From: Spirochaetota bacterium
GTDB taxonomy: Bacteria > Spirochaetota > B62-G9
Direction of reading: 5' to 3'
DNA length: 14,314 nucleotides
NCBI GenBank assembly: GCA_026990615.1
Contig: JALXDB010000372.1
Coordinates: 1 to 14,314, forward strand
Part shown: in pieces, positions 1 to 8,400 of the stretch
Layout of the letters: each line of letters starts with the position of its first letter
Position numbering within the stretch: position 1 is the first letter of the stretch
Notes under the pieces: generated by a model
Told to the model about the DNA's origin: nothing
What the model saw: the letters and a program-made list of their open reading frames with translations, nothing else
Databases searched by the model: none
Position numbers and translations under genes: made by a program

Positions 1-228
1 ATTCAAGACTTGTCGCAAAGAATCAATCTCTGTTAAGGACTGATTAATTTTGGCCTTTTTTTGTCTTAAAAAAGCCAAGTCGGTTTCTTGTTTCTGCTTT
101 AAAATAGGATTATCTTCTAAGGCAGATTCAAAATAGGAATTTAATGAAGAAAAAACATAAGGAGATGTGGCATTTACTTTAATTATATTATAGTATCGAT
201 TACAATGAGAAAACAAATTAAAAAATAA
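1..228 (-). CDS. Possible partial coding fragment, coiled-coil protein (Wzz-like?)
   Basis: Read on the minus strand, the frame is open for 76 codons from just after a TAG at 229-231 to the left edge, while all three forward frames here contain stops. The peptide looks protein-like: a stretch reading KVNATSPYVFSSLNSYF is followed by a charged heptad-like segment with LRQKKAKINQSLTEIDSL, which resembles a coiled coil. The layout faintly recalls the periplasmic coiled-coil part of Bacteroidetes chain-length-determinant (Wzz-type) proteins; that is a memory-based resemblance, not a search result. No ATG start is present in frame (only a TTG at 214-216 without a ribosome binding site), so if real it is missing its 5' end. 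Leucine is TTA/TTG throughout and Ile is ATT, unlike the ATA-rich genes that follow. It could be a gene remnant, an assembly join, or a chance open frame. Confidence 0.4.
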
Positions 229-252
229 CTAAAATTTAGTTTATCATTGATT

Positions 253-669
253 ATGAAATTATTTAAAGCCGCTTTTCAGGTAATTATTTTTATTATTACA
301 CCGTTTATACCTCTATTGGCCTCTGACCTTACGGCGTACGATATTCTTGTGTTACAGAATAAAAATTATCATAAAACTTCTTTAGAAAGAAGCCTTCTTC
401 CTGCAGCTAATACTGCAGTAAGCCTGGTCAGGTTTTATCAGAGATACATATCTCCTCTTAACGGAGCAAGATGCATGTTCTATCCGACATGTTCAAAATT
501 TTTTCTTGATGCTACTTTTAGATACGGGCTGTTCTGGGGGATTATAATGACAACAGATAGGATGTTTTACAGGGAAAACATACATTCAATAAAAAATTAT
601 CCATATTTAAAAAGTTTTGGAAGCTATCTCGATCCTGTTGAAAATAACTTTATTTTCAATGATCATTGA
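253..669 (+). CDS. yidD: YidD-family membrane protein insertion efficiency factor, variant with N-terminal extension
   Basis: YidD is a small peripheral inner-membrane protein that assists YidC/Sec-dependent insertion of membrane proteins. The family signature is clear at residues 59-80, reading VRFYQRYISPLNGARCMFYPTC, with Cys74 and Cys80 of the C-x-F-Y-P-T-C-S motif, and a degenerate DPV at about 127-129 stands where the family has a GGYDPVP-type ending. Usual YidD proteins are about 70-90 residues; this one is 138, because about 50 residues precede the domain, beginning with a Lys-containing hydrophobic stretch (residues 4-23) that resembles a signal peptide or anchor. The third conserved cysteine of typical YidD (in the R-C-x-P segment) is absent. 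I chose ATG at 253 over the in-frame TTG at 247; neither has a strong ribosome binding site. Normal partners of yidD (rpmH, rnpA, yidC) are not adjacent, so this is a displaced or specialised paralogue. Confidence 0.8.
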   Translation: MKLFKAAFQVIIFIITPFIPLLASDLTAYDILVLQNKNYHKTSLERSLLPAANTAVSLVRFYQRYISPLNGARCMFYPTCSKFFLDATFRYGLFWGIIMTTDRMFYRENIHSIKNYPYLKSFGSYLDPVENNFIFNDH

Positions 670-670
670 T

Positions 671-755
671 TATTAAACCATAATAGACAGTATGTATCCG
701 GCAACCGGCTAAAATTTGGTTAGTCCAGCGGGCAGATTTTAAGGTTTAATACTGT
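671..755 (+). other. Folded intergenic leader with two competing inverted repeats
   Basis: The gap between yidD and the next gene contains nested complementarity. TATTAAACC (671-679) is a perfect inverted match to GGTTTAATA (743-751), and ACAGTAT (687-693) is a perfect inverted match to ATACTGT (749-755). The two right arms share bases 749-751, so the pairings either compete or form a pseudoknot. Between them lie two small hairpins: CCGG (698-701) with CCGG (705-708) around a CAA loop, or alternatively GGCTAA (707-712) with TTAGTCC (720-726, one bulged base). It may be a regulatory RNA leader or a structured read-through segment. No known riboswitch consensus is matched in full. Confidence 0.35.
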
Positions 756-771
756 TAATATTTTTGTGCGA

Positions 772-795
772 AAAAAATATCTTAAAAAATATCTT
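772..795 (+). repeat. Tandem 12-bp direct duplication
   Basis: AAAAAATATCTT occurs twice with no gap, at 772-783 and 784-795, just upstream of the GTG start at 810. It is a perfect tandem duplication in an AT-rich leader. It may be slippage-prone, or a simple-sequence accident. Confidence 0.6.
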
Positions 796-809
796 TATAA
801 AGCTAAAAA

Positions 810-1775
810 GTGATAAGAAAATCTATATTAAAAAAAATATTTATAGCATTACTGTGGATTACAATCTTTACCGGAACAGGTTTTGTTAATAATGCTCTTT
901 CAGATGCTGACAGCATTATTGGCACGAACAGAGAAACCTATTTCCCATTGGCCATTAGACTCTACAGTGATGGATATTACGAAGAATCCCGGACTCTCCT
1001 GCTCGAGCTTTTATACTCAAATTCCCTGGCATATCCCCTTAACTACTACTCAAAGATACTCATAGGTACAAGCTATGGGCGGGAGGGCAAGCCCTCAAGA
1101 TCTCTAAAGGAACTTTTAAAGTTGAGGAACAGTCTCAACAGCCTAGAAGAGGGTGCCTCGGTAGAAAATTTACTATGCGAAGCTTCGTACTGCATTGCTT
1201 ATATATATTTTTATACAAAAAAATTCGATAGATTCTTAACCGAGGCTGAAAATTTAGAATACCTGTGCAATAATATATATCCAGAAATCATTGAAAATAT
1301 GGGGAGAATGGAATTATCAACATATATATACATGATGAAGTGGCAAAAGGCATTGAAATTGGTAAAAACAAAAAATCTCTTAGATGAAAAGACGAGAACC
1401 TTACTGGAAAAATCCCTTATTGAAACTATAAACCACAGACCAAAAAGCCCTGTACTGGGAGGTGTACTGTCCATTATCCCCGGGCTGGGGCATATCTATG
1501 CAGGTATGTACTGGGATGGAATAAGAAGTATACTCTTTAATTTTTCATTTGGCCTGCTTACTCTGTACTCATACAAACATGGGGAGTACCTATTTTCTGC
1601 TGGCTTTGGAATCATAGAATCGATCCTGTACGTATCAAATATATACGGCGGTATAAATGCCGTTAAGCATTCCAACAGGAACTACTATATAAATAAACGA
1701 AACTCCATGCTCAAGCATATACATATCAAACAGAATCTTGAAATAAAAATAATAAGAAAGGATATTGGACTATAA
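810..1775 (+). CDS. Membrane protein with TPR-like N-terminal region and C-terminal PGLGHIYAG module
   Basis: Function unknown. The 321-residue product starts with a signal-peptide-like segment (KKIFIALLWITIF, residues 8-20, with possible cleavage near residue 31). Residues 43-205 are helical and TPR-like, with aromatic and leucine spacing such as RLYSDGYYEESRTLLLELL (50-68) and later helix pairs. From residue 212 the sequence changes to SPVLGGVLSIIPGLGHIYAG followed by two or three hydrophobic segments (about 214-230, 238-255 and 261-283). This resembles the DUF5683/TM2-like modules often found as the C-terminal part of small envelope proteins. The GTG start at 810 is the only one that keeps the signal segment; the ribosome binding site is weak. 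The stop codon overlaps the next start in a TAATG arrangement. Together with the upstream yidD it suggests an envelope role; that is inference. Confidence 0.7.
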   Translation: MIRKSILKKIFIALLWITIFTGTGFVNNALSDADSIIGTNRETYFPLAIRLYSDGYYEESRTLLLELLYSNSLAYPLNYYSKILIGTSYGREGKPSRSLKELLKLRNSLNSLEEGASVENLLCEASYCIAYIYFYTKKFDRFLTEAENLEYLCNNIYPEIIENMGRMELSTYIYMMKWQKALKLVKTKNLLDEKTRTLLEKSLIETINHRPKSPVLGGVLSIIPGLGHIYAGMYWDGIRSILFNFSFGLLTLYSYKHGEYLFSAGFGIIESILYVSNIYGGINAVKHSNRNYYINKRNSMLKHIHIKQNLEIKIIRKDIGL

Positions 1776-2743
1776 TGGTGGCTCATGACGTTTTGACGTA
1801 CCTATCGGCTAAAGATGTAAACTTTCCCGATATAAATGTTAAAATTACAGACTATTCATACGAAGAAGTTGACACCCTCAGATACAACCCGGAGTATAAA
1901 ATAGAATACAGAGAGGGCAAAAAACCCACTGTTTCTTCCGACAACCCGCTGTTCGATGAAAATATATTCTACAACGATTTTATCAAATACAGTAAACCGG
2001 TGGATGGAAAAGTTTCAAGCCTCGAGGTTCTGGCAATGTACTCTGTAGAACCGGACTGGGGTATGGATACAGGATTATACCTTTCTCCGATTCAGAAATT
2101 GATGGGAGGAAGCAACGGCTACAGGCATATGAGGTATGTTCTCTTTTATTTAATTAGAGCGGGTGTTCTAAAAAAGCAGATCAGGTATTTTGATTCCCTG
2201 TCAAAAATAGCATTCGGTAAAAATGATATATACTGGGGTATCAGGTTTTCTGCAAGGACAATCCACTATCTCGAGGACTTTTTAACACCGGTGCATGCAA
2301 AACCGTGTACAGAAAGTTTCATTGTTAAAAACATCCTATTCCCGAAAAAAATTTTTAACATTGCATTCAACTATCATATTAATTTTGAAAAATTAACGGG
2401 TTATCATATCTGGCACAGCAACCCCGAATTTATAGGTGCAATAGAAAACTCAAAAATAAGAGAATACAGAAGTCTGGCAGGAATACTATCGAACACACAC
2501 TTAAAAACCAGGTTGATGTTCTATCCGATATTCAAAGAACTTGACAGGCTATGGAGAAAAAAGATGGAGGCAAAACCAGTCATAATTGAAACTGAAGAAA
2601 TTCAGAATAATCCCGAATACAGCAGGGTACTAAAATACTCCGCAAACTGGCTTGAATATTCTTCATCAATAGTTAAAGGTTATATAAAAAATTTTTTAAT
2701 CCCCAGGCTTACGGAAAGCATAAATGGAAGTAAAAGTATTTAA
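1775..2743 (+). CDS. Zinc-dependent phospholipase C / S1-P1 nuclease-fold protein
   Basis: This 322-residue protein carries all eight zinc-ligand side chains expected of the phospholipase C / S1-P1 nuclease superfamily: His4, Asp94 (in EPDWGMD), His118 (GYRHMRY), His164 and Asp168 (IHYLEDF), His174 (TPVH), His201 and Glu205 (NYHINFE). The spacings His-x3-Asp, Asp-x5-His and His-x3-Glu equal those recalled for Bacillus cereus phosphatidylcholine-hydrolysing PLC (His118, Asp122, His128, His142, Glu146). The last ligand is Glu as in PLC, where P1 nuclease has Asp. The family hydrolyses phosphodiesters, either phospholipid head groups or single-stranded nucleic acid. Unlike characterised members, no signal peptide precedes the domain, and the N-terminal Trp that supplies a zinc ligand after processing is missing. 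Start and stop overlap the neighbours by 1 and 20 bases, tying it to addBA. Substrate unknown. Confidence 0.7.
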   Translation: MVAHDVLTYLSAKDVNFPDINVKITDYSYEEVDTLRYNPEYKIEYREGKKPTVSSDNPLFDENIFYNDFIKYSKPVDGKVSSLEVLAMYSVEPDWGMDTGLYLSPIQKLMGGSNGYRHMRYVLFYLIRAGVLKKQIRYFDSLSKIAFGKNDIYWGIRFSARTIHYLEDFLTPVHAKPCTESFIVKNILFPKKIFNIAFNYHINFEKLTGYHIWHSNPEFIGAIENSKIREYRSLAGILSNTHLKTRLMFYPIFKELDRLWRKKMEAKPVIIETEEIQNNPEYSRVLKYSANWLEYSSSIVKGYIKNFLIPRLTESINGSKSI

Positions 2744-5405
2744 TTTCTCAGAGAATATAGTTAAGCGCACAGTTGAAGAAATTGAAGGGAAAGGTATAAA
2801 TCCTGAAGAGATTCTTGTAATAGCCCCGTCAAAAAGATTCTTCTACTACCTGGCAGACAGGATATCGGTAAATTCAGGGTTCTCTGTAGCCCCGAATCTG
2901 ACAACTGTCGGCGATCTTCTTCAAGAGATTCTTTCCAATACGGGTTTTACAGTTGGAAACAACTCGGAGCTTATCTCCATACTGACCGAATCAATCAAAA
3001 AAAGCGATAATTTTAATAGGCTAATACCCGAGGTAAACTTTAAAACCTACAGTGGAACGGTATCTTCAGCGGGTAGATTCTTAAAGATATTCGGGGAGAT
3101 TAATAAAGAAAAGATTGATTTTGATAATCCCGAGTTTATAAACGAACTGATGAAAAAACACGCAGGTAAAGTATACAACGATTTTAAAAACCATATAGAG
3201 ATACTGCAATCAATATACGTCAACTACCAAGAACTTCAGCGCTCCAGGGGAATATACGATCCAACTTTCTTAATAGAAAGGGTAACAGACAAAGAGATTA
3301 ATGAATATTTTAATAGATACAAAGCTATGATTCTGGTATCTCCACTTGCCATGACAAAGTTTGAAAGAGAGATATTTCAGCACATAGAGGATAAACTTAC
3401 GGTCATCATTCAGGATACAGACGAGTACGATTTTTCATCAATAAGAAAATGGCCATCTGTTAAGTTAAACTCAGACAAAAAAACAGGCAGCATCAAAAAA
3501 AAATCCCGTGAAATCTACCATATAGAAGAGCCATCGAAGTATCATCAGGTAGCCAAGATCCTTTCAATTATTGAAAAAGAACTAAAAGAGGGTACACCAC
3601 TTAACGAGATAGTTGTCGTAAATATCGACAGTACCGTTTCAGATATGCTTTTTGAATCGTTAACATCCCATGGAATTGAAGAGAACTATTCTCAGGGGTT
3701 GAGTATAAAAAAAGACCCGGTTTTTCACTTTTTAAACTCAATAAAGCTATTTTTCAGTACAAAAAAGAGCAGGTATCTTCTGGATCTCATAAAGGATCCT
3801 GTATTTTCCAGTATTATAAACTCAGAAAACATCTATGATATATACAACTCTCTTCAAGAGAAATTCAGGAATAGCTCAATCTTTATGGTCTACGATTTCG
3901 ATTCGTTTTTGTTCAGTGATTATCCTGAAATGGCGGAGTTTTTAAAAGAGTTAAAAGATACATACGATACGGATGATGTAGAGAATTTTATAGAAAAAAT
4001 GTCACTGCTAATAGAAAAAATCAACAGCAGTAAATACAGGGATTTGGCAAATATAAAAGATGTAATTATTGATACCCTTTTCGAAATTTACTCAATTGGA
4101 AAAACCGTTGATGACAAATTATTTAATACATTTGTTTCTGCTTTAAGTACAAAGAATATCACCTTCACAGGCAGCTACAAATCTGGCGTGCAGATACTGG
4201 GACTACTAGAAACAAGAGGGCTTGCCTTTAAAACAGTTATCATACCGAGCTTCAACGAGGGTATATTTCCGTCGCCGTCTGACAAGTACATCTTCTTCAA
4301 CTCCGAAATAAGAAAAACGCTCAACCTTCCGGGTCTTTACCAACAAGAGGCGCTGGAATACTTCTATATTAAAAGGCTTATGGATTCTTCGTACAGAACC
4401 TATATCTTAACCCTCTCGCATGAAAGCGGTGAATACGATATTCCCAGCAGATACTTTTATCTATTTGATAATTCAGAGATAAAAGAAATTGAACTCGACT
4501 ATACAGTTCCTGCAAGAATAACAGAAAAAAGGAAAAAGAGCACAGAAGTAGAGGATTACTACAATCCAGAATTAAAGAGTACGAATAATGAATTTTCAAG
4601 ACTGGATATTGAAAGAATAAAGAGCTGCAATGTTAGATACTACATAAGCAGTGTTTTAAAGATTAAAGAGGAGGAAATACTTTCAGAGGACGTTGACAGA
4701 GCCGAACTTGGCATCAGAGTACATAATGTCTTTCGAGAGCTATACAAATCTTCAGATCTCACCGTAATAGATGATGATACTGTAAAATACTTAAAAAACA
4801 AACTCAATACACTTCTCGACGAGTATTTACCCGAAAACATATTCTATACAAGTGAAGGGCCTATTCTCATTGGAATGGTAAGGCAATTTATCCACAATGT
4901 TCTTGATAATGATATTAAGAGGTTTCGGGACCTCGGTTACAGACTTGAAAAATCATTCATAGAGAAAAAGCTCGTGGCAAATATTGGGGGAAGGTACAAA
5001 GTATACGGATATATTGACAGGGTAGATATTACACCGGACGGAAAATATACGTTGATAGACTACAAAACTGGAAGCATCAAATCCATCAAATTATCCAGAA
5101 TAGACTTTGAAAATTACAATTTTCCTGAAATACAGTTGGGTTTATATGCTATCCTTTTAAAAAAGAACTATCCAAAAGCTGAAATAGATTCTCTTTGCTA
5201 TTACGATATTTCAAAGAGTCAGGCGCTTCAAAATTACATAGAAGATGGAAATGAAAGGCTTGAGGAATACCTTATACACCTTGAAAACCACATTGTAAAA
5301 TTAATTGACGATCTGTACAGCATCGAAAAGCTAAAACCCACTGAAGATCCAAACAACTGCAGGTACTGTCCATTTAAATATATATGCAGGATAGAAGAGA
5401 TATGA
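2724..5405 (+). CDS. addB: AddB-type subunit of the AddAB helicase-nuclease
   Basis: AddB partners AddA to unwind and degrade double-stranded DNA ends, preparing 3' tails for RecA. The C-terminal third is a RecB-like PD-(D/E)XK nuclease: His667 (GIRVHNVF), Asp765 (GYIDRVD), Asp779 and Lys781 (LIDYKTG) and Gln804 (EIQLGLYA). It is bracketed by an iron-sulphur cluster signature: Cys635 (KSCNVRYY) and Cys879, Cys882, Cys888 (C-x2-C-x5-C at the very end). This Fe-S nuclease arrangement is diagnostic of AddB-type proteins. The N-terminus (ILVIAPSKRFFYYLADRI, residues 35-52) matches the helicase-like fold but has no Walker A GxxGxGKT before it, as in the alphaproteobacterial AddB type, so its motor domain is probably non-catalytic. 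Length 893 residues, shorter than the roughly 1,150 of Bacillus AddB. The ATG start lies 20 bases inside the preceding gene, and its stop overlaps addA. Confidence 0.85.
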   Translation: MEVKVFNFSENIVKRTVEEIEGKGINPEEILVIAPSKRFFYYLADRISVNSGFSVAPNLTTVGDLLQEILSNTGFTVGNNSELISILTESIKKSDNFNRLIPEVNFKTYSGTVSSAGRFLKIFGEINKEKIDFDNPEFINELMKKHAGKVYNDFKNHIEILQSIYVNYQELQRSRGIYDPTFLIERVTDKEINEYFNRYKAMILVSPLAMTKFEREIFQHIEDKLTVIIQDTDEYDFSSIRKWPSVKLNSDKKTGSIKKKSREIYHIEEPSKYHQVAKILSIIEKELKEGTPLNEIVVVNIDSTVSDMLFESLTSHGIEENYSQGLSIKKDPVFHFLNSIKLFFSTKKSRYLLDLIKDPVFSSIINSENIYDIYNSLQEKFRNSSIFMVYDFDSFLFSDYPEMAEFLKELKDTYDTDDVENFIEKMSLLIEKINSSKYRDLANIKDVIIDTLFEIYSIGKTVDDKLFNTFVSALSTKNITFTGSYKSGVQILGLLETRGLAFKTVIIPSFNEGIFPSPSDKYIFFNSEIRKTLNLPGLYQQEALEYFYIKRLMDSSYRTYILTLSHESGEYDIPSRYFYLFDNSEIKEIELDYTVPARITEKRKKSTEVEDYYNPELKSTNNEFSRLDIERIKSCNVRYYISSVLKIKEEEILSEDVDRAELGIRVHNVFRELYKSSDLTVIDDDTVKYLKNKLNTLLDEYLPENIFYTSEGPILIGMVRQFIHNVLDNDIKRFRDLGYRLEKSFIEKKLVANIGGRYKVYGYIDRVDITPDGKYTLIDYKTGSIKSIKLSRIDFENYNFPEIQLGLYAILLKKNYPKAEIDSLCYYDISKSQALQNYIEDGNERLEEYLIHLENHIVKLIDDLYSIEKLKPTEDPNNCRYCPFKYICRIEEI

Positions 5406-8400
5406 AAAGATATACACACTTTAATTCAGATTCATTTGCGATTAGTGCAAGCGCTGGAAGTGGTAAAACATTTATTCTCACCTCTAATCTTTTATCCTTG
5501 CTTTTAAAACAAGGCGTACCTGTTTTTGAAATCCTGGCAATAACATTCACAAATAAAGCGGCCAGTGAAATAAAAAACAGGGTACTGGATGCCCTAAATT
5601 ACAGTTCGAGTAAATCAAATAGACTAATAAGCGAAATATTAAAAGACGAAAACCCATCAGCAGAGGGAAAAGACAGGTTAACAAATGATAAAGAAACAGA
5701 AGAAAAACTGGACAAATTAAAACTTGAGATAATAAAACATTTCAGCTCCTTTAAAATATCAACGATAGACAGTTTCTTTTCATCGATAATAAGAAAATTC
5801 CCGGCGGAAACCGAAACCTCAACCGACCTTAATATAATAGAGGATGCTGAAAAAAACCTTCTGATCGCAGAGGCCTTCGAAAACTTCTACGAAGATTTGC
5901 ATAGGGACGCAGAGTACCTCGATAGAATATCCAGGCTCATAAGATACGCCCATGATAAATCCCCACTTAAAATGAACAGTACCCTGTATAGTATATACAG
6001 GGACATAGATTCAATTAATTTTAAAATAAGCGAAAGCCTTTATGAATACAATATTCAGCATCTAGAACAAAACTATGAGAATTCCAGAAATTATCTTAAA
6101 AGTAAGGAGTTTATAGATACTTTAAAATCATTAAAGAAAGATTTAGAAACTCATTACAAAGACAGCCTGACCTACAAAAAAGATGGGAAAAGGAATCCAG
6201 GTAAAAAATTTTACGATGATATTTCGGAATACCTCGAGAATAATGATATAAAACTTCTGTTAAAATCAGCTGTTTTTTCAAAATCAAATGGCTCCTCCAT
6301 CAGTTTTCTAGAGGGCGAACAGAATATTGTAGAAAAAACAGTGCAAAAGATTAATAAGATTAAAGATAGTCTGAGAGATTACATTATCTCAAAAATGATG
6401 TATGAAATGTACATGATGCTTGATATCTACAGAAGAATAAAAGAAAAGTTTATAAATATTAAAAAAGAAAGACAGGTAATAGATTTTGAGGACATAGAAT
6501 TAAAGGCCAGAAACTTTCTGCTTAATCTAAAAGATTACGAGTACTTTAGATACCGCTTTGACTCATCCATAAAGCATATTCTCATAGATGAATTTCAGGA
6601 CACTTCCGAGCTTCAATGGGAGACCCTAAAACCAATTGTTGAAACGGCTCTATCAAAAAAGGGCACACTCTGTTATGTAGGTGATGTAAAACAGGCCATC
6701 TATCAGTTCAGGGGAGGAACATCAAAACTGTTCGATAGAGTAAAAAACGACCTAAAACTGAAAGAAAAAGTTTTGGAGAAAAATTATAGATCCGCCCCCA
6801 TTTTAATAGATTTCATCAACACGGTATTTAAAGATTTAAGTATAAAGCACCCGGTCTACAAGTATACAGAACAAATACCCGATAAAGAAAACACAATTAG
6901 ATCTGGAAATGGCTATTTATATGTCAGAGGATTTAGCTATGGAGAAAATGAAAATCTGTACAATGAAATTGTAAATCAGATAGAACTGCTTGCTCCCCAG
7001 GTGGGATATGAAAACATTGCCGTTCTGTGTAGAACAAACTCAGAAATAGAAAAACTGGCAACCTATCTGACACATAAAAAGATACCCTATATAACAAGCG
7101 GGAGAAGGTCCCTGCTGGACTCAGTTGCCGTTAATGACATCCTCAACTTTATGAGATTCGCGGTAAATCCACTGGAGAACATTCATCTTGTGGAGATTCT
7201 CCGAAGTCCTATTTTCAGGATGGGCTACAACGAAATAGAAAAATTAACTGCACCAAAAAACAGGGCTATATACAATCACCTTCCCAAAGGCATTAAAAAG
7301 CGGATAGACGAAATACTGGTAAAAAGCAGATTTCAATCTCCATCCGATTTTATAAAATCAATCCTTGAAAAATTTCCTGTTTTTGATATGTACGATACCG
7401 ACAGCTTTGAGCTAATTATGGAGCTTTACGAAATTTCACAGGTCTTCGAAAGTGAAAATACCGATACAACAATCGAAAGGTTTCTGGAGTTCCTACAAAA
7501 TATGGGAGAAAGCCTCAAGATAAAACCAAAACATTTAAAAGGAATAACCCTCGAAACAATTCACGGAGCTAAAGGTCTTGAATACCATACCGTAATTCTT
7601 CCAATTATAAGTAGGTCCAGGGGCAGCAGAATTTATGTTCATAAGAACGACTCCGGTAAGACAATACTAATAGATACAAATGATGAGTATCAAAAATATC
7701 TCAAAGATATTGAGGAATACAGAGAGGCCTACCAGAAATTTGAAGAGGAGAAAATTATAGAAAAGTTAAACATTCTCTACGTAGGACTAACGAGGGCAAG
7801 ATCAAACTTGATTATTCTTGCGATAGCTCCAAAGAAAAGTGAAAAAAGTAATGGAAAGATACTTCTTGACATAGCAAAAATTTTAGATAAGGACTTCTGG
7901 GACAGGATAGATAAAGATAAAAATATCTTTGTAAAAGGTGAGGTTGTAAGGGCAGAGGAAAAAGCACATCCAATCAAAAAATGGAAAAGGGACCTTTCAA
8001 TCGGAAGCCCCGGGAAAACCACCCAGATGTACAAAACTGCAGGTTCAGTGTACAGCCTGCAGACAGAGGATTTTATGAGTACAAGAACGGGCATACTGAA
8101 GGGACTCATTGTACATAATGTACTGAAAAGGATTGATGCTTTACCGGTTGAAGAGAAAATAATTAACGAATTAATCTGTAAGGCAACCTCATTTGAAGGC
8201 AAAAACTTTACACAGAAAGAAAGGGAAGCAGCAAAAGATGCCGCTCTCAAGTCTGTAGTTTCCGTTGTTAACGATGAAAGGCTAGCAGAGCTACTCAGCA
8301 AAAGAAGCTATGCAGAATTAACCGTAGTCGGTACCGATTACGAAAATATGATTGGAAGAATCGACAGAATAGTATACAGGGATAATGAGATAATTGTTCT

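Noticed and set aside
697..740. Resemblance to part of a SAM-I riboswitch (GGCAACC followed later by GGT...TCCAGC)
   Set aside because: The 5' half of the aptamer (P1 left strand, the AGAG and GGAGGGA segments, kink-turn) is absent and the spacing between the closing arms is too short for P2, so the match is likely fortuitous.
5384..5401. Earlier ATG for addA giving six more residues
   Set aside because: The ATG at 5402 overlaps the addB stop as ATGA, the common coupled arrangement, and has a purine-rich stretch at suitable distance; the extra residues are not part of the fold.
7777..8301. 174-codon open frame on the minus strand inside addA
   Set aside because: The plus-strand frame carries helicase motif VI and the nuclease domain; the antisense peptide is Ser/Leu-rich shadow sequence with no recognisable domain or ribosome binding site.
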